Below are positions 1 to 5,449 of a DNA stretch of 8,730 bases, one piece after another. A program made the translations under genes and the position numbers. Positions within the stretch are counted from its first letter, which is position 1. Every line of letters begins with the position of its first letter. The notes under the pieces are model-generated. The model made no database searches and was not told the origin of the DNA. It worked only from the letters and a program-made list of their open reading frames with translations. The DNA is from JBAYVY01 sp041674345 (GTDB lineage Bacteria > Planctomycetota > Phycisphaerae > Phycisphaerales > Zrk34). The stretch is taken from positions 1 through 8,730 of the forward strand of contig JBAYVY010000141.1 in NCBI GenBank assembly GCA_041674345.1. The letters run 5' to 3'.

Positions 1-488
1 CGCACCATCTGATCGGGGCGGTCGGCGGACATCGGCCCGCCCAGCGAGCGATAGGGCACCCCCGCGTGTGTGACCGTGACCAGCGGCTGCACCGCGCCGA
101 GCAACTTCACGTTTTCGATGATCGTCACGCCGTGATCGTCCAGCTTGCCTTCCTGCGTGCTGACGATCTTGTCCCGCATGTAAAAATCAACGCGCACCGC
201 GTCGCCCGCCGGGCTGCCTTCCGGGGGCGCCGCGTCCTTCGTCCCCTGCGTCGCCTTGATCGCTATCGAACCGGTGAACGGCGTGTTGTTCGCTTCGCTG
301 TTCACCTGCGGATGACCCGCGGGCATCTGCCCCGGCGAGGTCTGCGGATGGCCTTCGGGCATCTGCGGATGACCTTCGGGCAGTGAGCGAGCCGGGGCGT
401 CCTCGCCCCCGGCTTCGGCGGCGAACGTGAATCCGCAAAACATCAACATCGCGGCAATCATCAGGGCGTGGGGCAGGTAACGTGTCAT
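1..488 (-). CDS. Secreted protein with xPxGHPQ repeats, partial (C-terminus beyond window edge)
   Basis: An open frame of 162 codons runs from an ATG at 488 off the left edge with no stop. A Shine-Dalgarno GGAG lies 8 nt upstream of the ATG. Residues 1-24 form a signal peptide: MTRYLPH, a hydrophobic stretch, then FTFAA before EAGG. C18 is not in a convincing lipobox. Residues 36-61 hold three copies of [LM]P[EA]GHPQ. From about residue 70 the sequence alternates hydrophobic and polar residues (FTGSIAIKA, VRVDFYMRDK, GVTIIENVKL, PLVTVTHAGVPY), which suggests a beta-sandwich; this is inference. It starts 89 nt after the ccmF stop on the same strand, so it is plausibly the last visible gene of a ccm operon and exported to the same compartment as CcmE and the active face of CcmF. 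The His-rich repeats could bind metal or haem, but nothing proves it. The family is not recognised. Confidence 0.8.
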   Translation of the reverse strand, partial: MTRYLPHALMIAAMLMFCGFTFAAEAGGEDAPARSLPEGHPQMPEGHPQTSPGQMPAGHPQVNSEANNTPFTGSIAIKATQGTKDAAPPEGSPAGDAVRVDFYMRDKIVSTQEGKLDDHGVTIIENVKLLGAVQPLVTVTHAGVPYRSLGGPMSADRPDQMV

Positions 489-510
489 GGTGCGTTCTCC
501 AGGGGCTGGG

Positions 511-539
511 AATTGCTGATTTCTGATTGCTGATTGGGA
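511..539. repeat. Heptamer repeat (ATTGCTG-type), four units
   Basis: Between the ccmF stop and the next gene are four consecutive 7-nt units: attgctg, atttctg, attgctg, attggga (512-539). Period and unit similarity are read directly. Such short heptamer repeats in spacers are familiar from planctomycete and cyanobacterial genomes. No function is evident, and the array sits upstream of the Shine-Dalgarno of the GHPQ gene. Confidence 0.65.
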
Positions 540-577
540 CGCGGTTCTCCTCGTCGCTCATCGCTTCTCCCGCTTCC

Positions 578-2641
578 TTATTTTCCGGTGGCGAATTCGG
601 TTTGCGACGCGGGAATCGTTTGCGGCTGCGGGTGTTGTTGAAGCAGCTTCGGCGTCATGGCGAAAATCGTTCCGACCGTCAGCACGATTCCGCCGATCCA
701 TATCCACGACACCAGCGGATTGATGATCGCCTGTAACGCCACCGTGCCGCCGTTTTCCGGCGACTCCCAACCCGCCAGCGTCACATACAGATCACGCTTC
801 CATCCCATTTCCAGCGCGACCTGCGAATTGGGCTGCTCGGTTTTGTCATAGTAGCGCACCTCCGGCAACAGCGTGTTGGTCACGCCATCCTTCCCCGCCA
901 GATGCACCGTCGCCTGAACCGCTGTGTAGTTGCCCCGGCGTTCTTCGCCGAGTTTTTCCAGCGTCATCGTGTAACCGGCAAACGCCGTCGATTCGCCCGG
1001 CTTCAACTGCACCGTGGTTTTCTCGTTGAACAAACTCGATCCCGCCACGCCCACCATCAACATCATCATGCCCAGGTGGACCAATTGCCCGCCGTACCGA
1101 CGATGGTTGTCGTCGATCATCCGCGTCATCGCGCTGACCGGGTTCGCCTTCGTCGCCCGCATGATCTTCCACCACGTCACCAGCATGTCGTTGAACACAT
1201 TGACGATGCCCAGCACCGTGATCGCCGTGACCGCCAACGACCACGGCTCACGCAACCCCATCACCCACGCCACGCCCGTCGCCGCCGTCGCCCCCGCCAG
1301 CGGCAAACGCAGACGCATGAACAACCGCTTCGCATCGCTCGGCCCGTAGGTCAGCGCCGGCCCCATCGCCATCAGCGCCAGCAGCGCCAGCGCCATCGGC
1401 AACACCACCTTGTTGTAAAACGGCGGACCCACGCTGACCGGCTGACCCGTGAAAAAGACGCTGATCAGCGGGTAAATCGTGCCCACCAACACCGTCGCCG
1501 TCATCAGCACCAACAGAATGTTCGTCGCCAGAAACGCGCCCTCACGGTTGAACCCGATCTCCAGGGCCGTATCGCTTAAGCGATACGGCCTCCGCGCGAC
1601 AATCAATATCACCGTCCCCACCAGGCACACCCCCATGAACGCCAGAAAGAATCGCCCGATCGGCGATTCGGGGAACGTATGCACCGACTGGATCACGCCG
1701 CTGCGCGTCAGATACGTGCCGAAGATGCACAACAGAAAAGTGCCCGCGATCAAAGTCGCATTCCACACACGGAAACTTTTGCGATACTGCTGCACCATGA
1801 TCGAATGCAGCAGGGCCGTGCCCGTCAGCCACGGCAGCAGCGAGGCGTTCTCCACCGGATCCCACGCCCAGTACCCGCCCCAGCCCAGTTCGATGTACGC
1901 CCACTGCGCCCCCAGCACGATGCCCACCGACAAAAACAGCCACGCGAACAGCAGCCACTTCCGCGTCGCCAGTATCCAGGCGTCATCCTTGCGACCCGCG
2001 GCCAGTGCGCCGATCAGCATGGCGAACGGCACGGTGAATCCCGCGTAACCGATGAACAGCGTCGGCGGATGCGCGATCATGCCGGGGTCTTGCAGCATCG
2101 GGTTCAGACCGTGGCCGTCCACCGCCGTCCCCGTCCCCGGAAGCGGTTGCGTGATGAACGGATTGGCGGCGAACAAAATCAACGCCGCGAAAAACGCATT
2201 CACCCCCCCCATCACCGCCAGCGTGATCGCCCGCTCCCTGAAGCAAAAGGGGTCGGACCCCATTTTCCCGCCGCTGCGGGAAATGGGGTCCGACCCCTTT
2301 TGGTTGTGGATCAGCACCGCCGTCATCGCCGCCAGTATCCACGCCCACAGCAGCAAGCTGCCCGCCTGCCCGGCCCAGAACGCCGCGATCTTGTAACCGA
2401 TCGGCAACGCCCGCTCCGAATAGTTCGCCACATAGGTGAACTCAAAATGATCGTTGATGATCGCCGCCATCAACGCTCCACACGCCAGCGTCGTCAGCCC
2501 CGCGCCGGCGAGCATCAGCCGCCGCGCCCAGACCAGCGCCGCGTGCGAGTCGAATCGAAAAGCCATGATGGCCGCCAGAACGCCTCCCGCGGCGGCCACC
2601 ACGGCTAGCGAAAGCGAATAGGTTCCGATGGGTTCGATCAC
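578..2641 (-). CDS. ccmF: CcmF, cytochrome c haem lyase subunit (System I)
   Basis: CcmF is a polytopic inner-membrane protein that takes haem from holo-CcmE and attaches it to apocytochrome c outside the membrane. I choose the GTG at 2641 (687 aa) because GGAG lies 8 nt upstream and it overlaps the ccmE stop as GTGA; an in-frame ATG at 2692 would add 17 residues lying inside ccmE. In this numbering the tryptophan-rich WWD signature GWGGYWAWDPVENA is at about 253-266. The conserved haem-associated histidines are all present: H191 (MIAHPPTL), H279 (LLHSIMV), H321 (SVHTF) and H522 (QLVHLG). A soluble segment of about 100 residues precedes a final helix (NPLVSWIWIGGIV), as is usual for the family. 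Oddity: residues about 114-134 are encoded by a palindromic insertion (QKGSDPI to MGSDPFCF). The first three histidines sit 18 positions later than in E. coli CcmF (H173, H261, H303, from memory), which fits a roughly 19-residue insert. A second palindrome lies at codons 351-359. The frame is intact, so the gene is probably functional. Confidence 0.96.
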   Translation of the reverse strand: MIEPIGTYSLSLAVVAAAGGVLAAIMAFRFDSHAALVWARRLMLAGAGLTTLACGALMAAIINDHFEFTYVANYSERALPIGYKIAAFWAGQAGSLLLWAWILAAMTAVLIHNQKGSDPISRSGGKMGSDPFCFRERAITLAVMGGVNAFFAALILFAANPFITQPLPGTGTAVDGHGLNPMLQDPGMIAHPPTLFIGYAGFTVPFAMLIGALAAGRKDDAWILATRKWLLFAWLFLSVGIVLGAQWAYIELGWGGYWAWDPVENASLLPWLTGTALLHSIMVQQYRKSFRVWNATLIAGTFLLCIFGTYLTRSGVIQSVHTFPESPIGRFFLAFMGVCLVGTVILIVARRPYRLSDTALEIGFNREGAFLATNILLVLMTATVLVGTIYPLISVFFTGQPVSVGPPFYNKVVLPMALALLALMAMGPALTYGPSDAKRLFMRLRLPLAGATAATGVAWVMGLREPWSLAVTAITVLGIVNVFNDMLVTWWKIMRATKANPVSAMTRMIDDNHRRYGGQLVHLGMMMLMVGVAGSSLFNEKTTVQLKPGESTAFAGYTMTLEKLGEERRGNYTAVQATVHLAGKDGVTNTLLPEVRYYDKTEQPNSQVALEMGWKRDLYVTLAGWESPENGGTVALQAIINPLVSWIWIGGIVLTVGTIFAMTPKLLQQHPQPQTIPASQTEFATGK
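1565..1590. repeat. Perfect 26-bp palindrome inside ccmF
   Basis: The half-site GGCCGTATCGCTT is followed immediately by its exact reverse complement AAGCGATACGGCC, centred on CTTAAG, with no loop. It lies within ccmF codons for RRPYRLSDTALE, in a predicted non-membrane segment between helices. Compared with the usual CcmF spacing there is no obvious extra length, so it may be a substitution or chance rather than an insertion. A perfect 13-bp half-site palindrome is expected by chance only about once in ten thousand windows of this size. Confidence 0.8.
2245..2301. repeat. REP/REPIN-like palindromic element in frame within ccmF
   Basis: A 57-bp near-perfect inverted repeat. The left arm starts AAAAGGGGTCGGACCCCATT and the right arm is its reverse complement. 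The stem continues after a one-base bulge with CCCGC (2267-2271) pairing GCGGG (2276-2280), leaving the loop CGCT (2272-2275). Each arm carries the nested palindrome GGGGTCGGACCCC. This resembles REP-type repeats with a GGGGTC(A/G)GACCCC core that I associate with REP-associated tyrosine transposases; that link is from memory. 57 nt equals 19 codons, and the element reads through in the ccmF frame as KGSDPI...MGSDPF. The interruption falls between a predicted helix ending AVLIHN and the next beginning about ITLAVMGG, that is, in a loop. Confidence 0.85.
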
Positions 2642-3051
2642 GATTTGTTCTCCAGTCGTTCGATGTGATCGCCGGAATACTTGCTGGCGCATTTGGTCAT
2701 CAACACGTTGGATTGAAACACGCCCTGTTCATCAAGCTGACCTTCAACCACCACTTCGCAGCCGGGCTTGAACAGGTCGGGTATCACCCCGCGGTACACC
2801 ACCGGCACCTGCGAACTGTCGCCCATCAGCGAGAATGTCGCCGTGAGCTGCGCCGGCTGGGCGACGACGTTTTCCGTCCCCACCTTGCCGCACAGCCGCA
2901 CACGCTGCGAATGATATTGCGTATCCTGCGTGAACTGATCGACCTGAAGGTAATACACCCAGCCCTTCTGTACGCCGGCGTAGGCCAGGTACGTCAACGC
3001 CACGCCCACCAGCAGCCCCGCGATCAACAGCTTGACTTTCATATGGTTCAT
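2638..3051 (-). CDS. ccmE: CcmE, haem chaperone, CxxxY (System I*) type
   Basis: CcmE is a membrane-anchored OB-fold protein that binds haem covalently and passes it to CcmF. The 137-residue protein has an N-terminal signal anchor (about residues 5-26, KLLIAGLLVGVALTYLAYAG), then a beta-rich domain with the family segment VVYRGVIPDLFKPG (84-97) followed by VVVEGQLDEQGVF (100-112). Classical CcmE has HxxxY at the haem site; here the equivalent is C121-ASK-Y125 (TKCASKY), and the nearby H129 is not at that position. This Cys form is known from Desulfovibrio and archaeal CcmE. C54 and C98 are two further cysteines. The ATG at 3051 has GAGGG 6 nt upstream; an alternative ATG is at 3042. The stop TGA overlaps the ccmF GTG start. 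A CcmE-like OM/OB protein of other function is unlikely given ccmF downstream. Confidence 0.95.
   Translation of the reverse strand: MNHMKVKLLIAGLLVGVALTYLAYAGVQKGWVYYLQVDQFTQDTQYHSQRVRLCGKVGTENVVAQPAQLTATFSLMGDSSQVPVVYRGVIPDLFKPGCEVVVEGQLDEQGVFQSNVLMTKCASKYSGDHIERLENKS
2650..2653 (-). promoter_or_regulatory. Shine-Dalgarno deciding the ccmF GTG start
   Basis: GGAG on the minus strand lies 8 nt before the GTG at 2641, inside the last codons of ccmE. The start and the ccmE stop share the bases GTGA, which indicates translational coupling. No comparable signal precedes the upstream in-frame ATG at 2692. Confidence 0.75.
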
Positions 3052-3369
3052 GGCAAGCCCTCAATGGTGTGACGCTCCAAGACAAGGCAATCGCGGTGCC
3101 ACCCCCGAAAAAGACGAAATCACAGCGAAAAACCCTGTTCCCATCCCCAATACCATGACTGATCCAATGTTTTTCTCACAATTGAGACCGCCCCGTCGCC
3201 GCAAGGTCTTGCGTGCGGGAACCCGCGAAAGAACCCAGTCGCCAGCGACTGAACCCGGATGATTCACCACGAAGAACACGGAACAAACGGCGAAAAAAAA
3301 TACTGAGCCATAGATAAACACCATCCGGGCGGGTGCGCCAGCCGTCATGCGCCCGCGGTTCGGCAACCC
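3052..3369. other. 318-nt spacer between small membrane-protein gene and ccmE; no convincing gene
   Basis: On the minus strand this region separates the gene ending at 3370 from ccmE. It holds the ccmE ribosome-binding site (3058-3062), a cluster of three small palindromes (3201-3251), a run of eight A (3293-3300) and a stretch resembling the dispersed CCACGAAGA-type repeat (3266-3285). An open frame of 101 codons on the minus strand (3366-3061) has repeat-derived, low-complexity sequence and no good ribosome-binding site, so I do not call it. I expect a ccmE promoter here but could not place one with confidence. Confidence 0.5.
3201..3251. repeat. Cluster of three mini-palindromes with 2-nt centres
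   Basis: Three adjacent perfect inverted repeats: GCAAG-GT-CTTGC (3201-3212), GCGGG-AA-CCCGC (3215-3226) and CAGTCGC-CA-GCGACTG (3236-3251). The motif GAACCC flanks the last on both sides in direct orientation (3231-3236 and 3251-3256). They could be operator-like sites for ccmE or pieces of dispersed palindromic repeats; the sequence alone does not decide. Confidence 0.55.
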
Positions 3370-3867
3370 TCACAATTCGGGCAACGGCTCGGCGGATGAT
3401 TCGACGGGAGGGGCGGCTGGTATGGCGGCTTGCGCGGCGGCCTGATGCAGTTCAATCGCTTCGATCCACTGCGAAACGAATTGTCCGATCTTCTTCGGGC
3501 CGGCCACCGCGCGGAACGATTGTATTTTCCCAGCCCGTCTGACACGGAACATCGTCCGTCCGTAGATCACCAGCCGCAACGCGAGAATCAGCCCGATGAC
3601 CAGCAGCACCAGCCCGATGATCTGCGTCCGCGAACCGGCATCGGACAGCGAGCCGAGAACCATGCCGATGCCTGGCAACAGCGTGATCGCGCTGAAAATC
3701 ATCAGCCGCCACCAGTCGATGGTTTTCCAGACAACCACGCTTTCGACCTGATCGGGGTGGATTCGCCTCACGCGGTCGGCGGTGAACTCGTGTTCCAACA
3801 CCATCACCACGCCCTGATCCAGCACAATGGTCTGCCGCGACATGAATCCGTAGTATTTCAAACGCAT
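3370..3867 (-). CDS. Small two-helix membrane protein of unknown function
   Basis: 165 aa from an ATG at 3867 with AAGGGGA 5 nt upstream. The start is 15 nt after the stop of the preceding gene, so the two are almost certainly co-transcribed. Residues 1-45 alternate beta-like segments (TIVLDQGVVMVLEHEF, QVESVVVWKTI). Helices follow at about 51-74 (WWRLMIFSAITLLPGIGMVLG) and 81-103 (QIIGLVLLVIGLILALRLVIYG). A second beta-like stretch (MFRVRRAGKIQSFRAVAG), a short amphipathic helix (QFVSQWIEAIELHQAAAQ) and an Ala/Pro-rich tail complete it. The beta-TM-TM-beta order loosely recalls bacterial PH-like membrane proteins, but that is a guess. No catalytic motif is seen. Confidence 0.8.
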   Translation of the reverse strand: MRLKYYGFMSRQTIVLDQGVVMVLEHEFTADRVRRIHPDQVESVVVWKTIDWWRLMIFSAITLLPGIGMVLGSLSDAGSRTQIIGLVLLVIGLILALRLVIYGRTMFRVRRAGKIQSFRAVAGPKKIGQFVSQWIEAIELHQAAAQAAIPAAPPVESSAEPLPEL

Positions 3868-3882
3868 CCGTATCCCCTTGCG

Positions 3883-4488
3883 TTACGCGGCATGTGTCGC
3901 CACCACTTCGATGATGGCAACCAAAATGCCGATCAGGGCGATTGCGTACACCGCCGTCCACAATCCGAGAATGACGATCAGCCCCGCGATGCGCCCCGAT
4001 CCGACGAGCTGCGCGAACAACGGATCGGTCTTGCGCAGCTTGAGCGTCCTGAACAGCCGTATCCACGCCAAGACCCACAGCACCGGCCCGGCGATCGCGG
4101 TGTAAGGGAAAATCGACAGGATGAAAAAGACAATGATCGCGCGATCCGGTCGCTTGAGGTAACGGTCGAGTTTGCCCGCCGTGACTTCCTGCTCGGCATG
4201 ACTCAGATACGCGGCGCTGTAAGTTTTCCCGTCGATCTCCACCGCGCACAGCGAGCAGATGTAATCGCCCGTCCCGGCACAGACATGCTCCGCCCGTTTG
4301 GTCGGATGATGCGCACATGCGGCATCCTCCGGCAGGGCATCGACGGGCTTGTCCACTTGTCGCGCCGGCGGGTGGAAAAGGTATGCCTGTCCGTGCCAGC
4401 CGCAGCGCGGGCATCGCGTCGCCGGCGCCGGCGGCTCCTCGATCCGCCTGGCGCATTGCGGACATGAAATCGTATCCAACGCACTCAA
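3883..4488 (-). CDS. Zinc-ribbon / degenerate B-box membrane protein
   Basis: 201 aa. I place the start at TTG 4488 because GGGAG lies 7 nt upstream and the first zinc cysteine follows at residue 9; no ATG is suitable. N-terminal zinc ribbon: C9-PQ-C12 and C26-PR-C29. Next comes a segment resembling the B-box-type finger common in planctomycete membrane proteins: C58-AH-H61-P, C70, C78-SL-C81. The family's paired Cys after C70 is Thr (T73) and the usual C-terminal CxxC is replaced by SAAY, so this finger has lost ligands; H97 might substitute. The C-terminal half has hydrophobic segments at about 117-143 and 168-197. It starts 28 nt after the RDD gene stop and continues into the small membrane-protein gene, so the three form one likely operon. 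The role is unknown; zinc-dependent protein contact at the cytoplasmic face is inference. Confidence 0.85.
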   Translation of the reverse strand: MSALDTISCPQCARRIEEPPAPATRCPRCGWHGQAYLFHPPARQVDKPVDALPEDAACAHHPTKRAEHVCAGTGDYICSLCAVEIDGKTYSAAYLSHAEQEVTAGKLDRYLKRPDRAIIVFFILSIFPYTAIAGPVLWVLAWIRLFRTLKLRKTDPLFAQLVGSGRIAGLIVILGLWTAVYAIALIGILVAIIEVVATHAA

Positions 4489-4516
4489 TGCCTTGCTCCC
4501 GAAAATAGCCCGTGGA

Positions 4517-5206
4517 TCAGGGCAGACGGATCACCCGCGTTCCGGCGACGTAATCGTGAATCGCCCGCTGCTGCTGACGATCGACCAGCGCGGTGATGAT
4601 GCTGGCGAGAATATACAGAGCGCCGGGAACCACGATGACGTTGGCGACCACTTGCGTGGTGGGAGACGGCGGGGCCAGCAATGCGATCAGGAAGGAAACG
4701 GCCAAGAGCACCACCTGAGGGCCGATGTAGAAAAAGGAACGCTTCCATGCTTGCCCCGTAGTGATGTCGGAACCGTCGGGCTGAACGACTTTGATCTTGA
4801 CGGCCATTTTGCCCCAGGTCTGGCCGTACTTGGCGTGCAACAGGGCGAAATAGGAAAGTTGAGCCAGGACGACCAGTAGTTGCAGGAATGTTGTCACCGC
4901 CAAGAACATCGCCATGTTGTCGGTGGCGGCGAGGGCACCGCCGACACCGCCGCCGACGCATCCGCTGAGGGCACCGAAAATCAAGCCGTCGATGAAGTAC
5001 GCGCCGAATCGGCGCCAGAACGAGGATCGTTCCAGTTCACCGGGCATCGCTTCGCCGGCTTTGAGGCGGTCCAGCAGAATCTGTTTGCCCTCGGCGCAGA
5101 CGCGGTAGCCGTGCAGTTCGATGGTTTCGTCCAGCGGCACGGTTCGGCCGGTGATGTCGCACTGAACCATCTGAACGTCCGGCAAATCAGCGGGTAATTC
5201 CGACAT
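4517..5206 (-). CDS. RDD-family membrane protein with Cys-containing N-terminal domain
   Basis: 229 aa from the ATG at 5206, supported by AAGGGGA 6 nt upstream; the frame is open further to 5314 but the added residues are basic and without a ribosome-binding site. Residues about 10-45 form a small domain (MVQCDITGRTVPLDETIEL to RVCAEGKQILLDRLKAG) like the Cys-type N-terminal module that often precedes RDD domains in planctomycetes, here with only two cysteines. The RDD domain follows: RRFGAYFIDGLIFGAL gives the Arg and Asp of the first helix. A Gly/Ala-rich first helix comes next, then a second (FLQLLVVLAQLSYFALL), then YGQTWGKMAVKIKVVQPDG, matching the family QTPGK signature with Trp for Pro. 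Two further helices and VAGTRVIRL close it. RDD proteins are envelope proteins of mostly unknown function, and some have been implicated in ion transport. Confidence 0.9.
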   Translation of the reverse strand: MSELPADLPDVQMVQCDITGRTVPLDETIELHGYRVCAEGKQILLDRLKAGEAMPGELERSSFWRRFGAYFIDGLIFGALSGCVGGGVGGALAATDNMAMFLAVTTFLQLLVVLAQLSYFALLHAKYGQTWGKMAVKIKVVQPDGSDITTGQAWKRSFFYIGPQVVLLAVSFLIALLAPPSPTTQVVANVIVVPGALYILASIITALVDRQQQRAIHDYVAGTRVIRLP

Positions 5207-5432
5207 GACCAGTCCCCTTGAATATACGTGGTGCGGAATGCACGACGACCGGCCCATGATACCCGCCCGCCCGGACGCCCGCCAAGCGTTCCAGCGGGGC
5301 CGGCGCATTCTCATTTTTTGATTAACCGCAGAGGCGCAGTGACGCGGAGAAAAACGGGCAGGCAGGGATCAGGGACGAAGGCACGAAGGGACGAAGTGAA
5401 AGAATCCACATCCCCACTTCGTCCCTTCGTCC
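5207..5432. other. Repeat-rich spacer between the two RDD genes
   Basis: 226 nt without a gene. From the right it holds part of the GGGACGAA octamer array, then three CGCAGAGG-like octamers (cgcagagg, cgcagtga, cgcggaga at 5327-5350) resembling a widespread planctomycete spacer repeat. The ribosome-binding site of the downstream RDD gene lies near 5213-5219. No terminator or promoter was convincingly located. Confidence 0.55.
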
Positions 5433-5449
5433 CTAAGTCCCTTCGTCCC
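5372..5449. repeat. Inverted octamer array (GGGACGAA/TTCGTCCC) overlapping a gene end
   Basis: Left side: gggacgaa, ggcacgaa, gggacgaa (5372-5395). Right side: ttcgtccc, ttcgtccc, taagtccc, ttcgtccc (5418-5449). ACGAAGGGACGAAGTG (5383-5398) pairs exactly with 5415-5430, giving a 16-bp stem and a 16-nt loop. The array overlaps the last codons and stop of the RDD gene at 5433. It could act as a structured 3' end, but no T run follows on the minus strand, so it is not a standard terminator. Confidence 0.8.

Noticed and set aside
902..2608. Long plus-strand open frames opposite ccmF (225 and 309 codons)
   Set aside because: They are antisense shadows of a well-conserved ccmF, rich in Arg/His/Gln/Pro and without ribosome-binding sites or domains.
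3120..3186. Sigma70-like promoter for ccmE on the minus strand (TTGTGA near 3182)
   Set aside because: No acceptable -10 box occurs 16-18 nt downstream; the best match is spaced too far.
3293..3300. Run of eight A (T on the minus strand) as a terminator for the gene ending at 3370
   Set aside because: No stable GC hairpin lies directly before the T run on the minus strand.
3061..3366. A 101-codon minus-strand open frame upstream of ccmE
   Set aside because: No Shine-Dalgarno, and the translation derives partly from a CCACGAAGA-type dispersed repeat and the mini-palindromes. It overlaps the ccmE ribosome-binding site.
5372..5449. CRISPR-like array
   Set aside because: Units are 8 nt with no spacers and occur in both orientations; this is a short periodic repeat, not a CRISPR.
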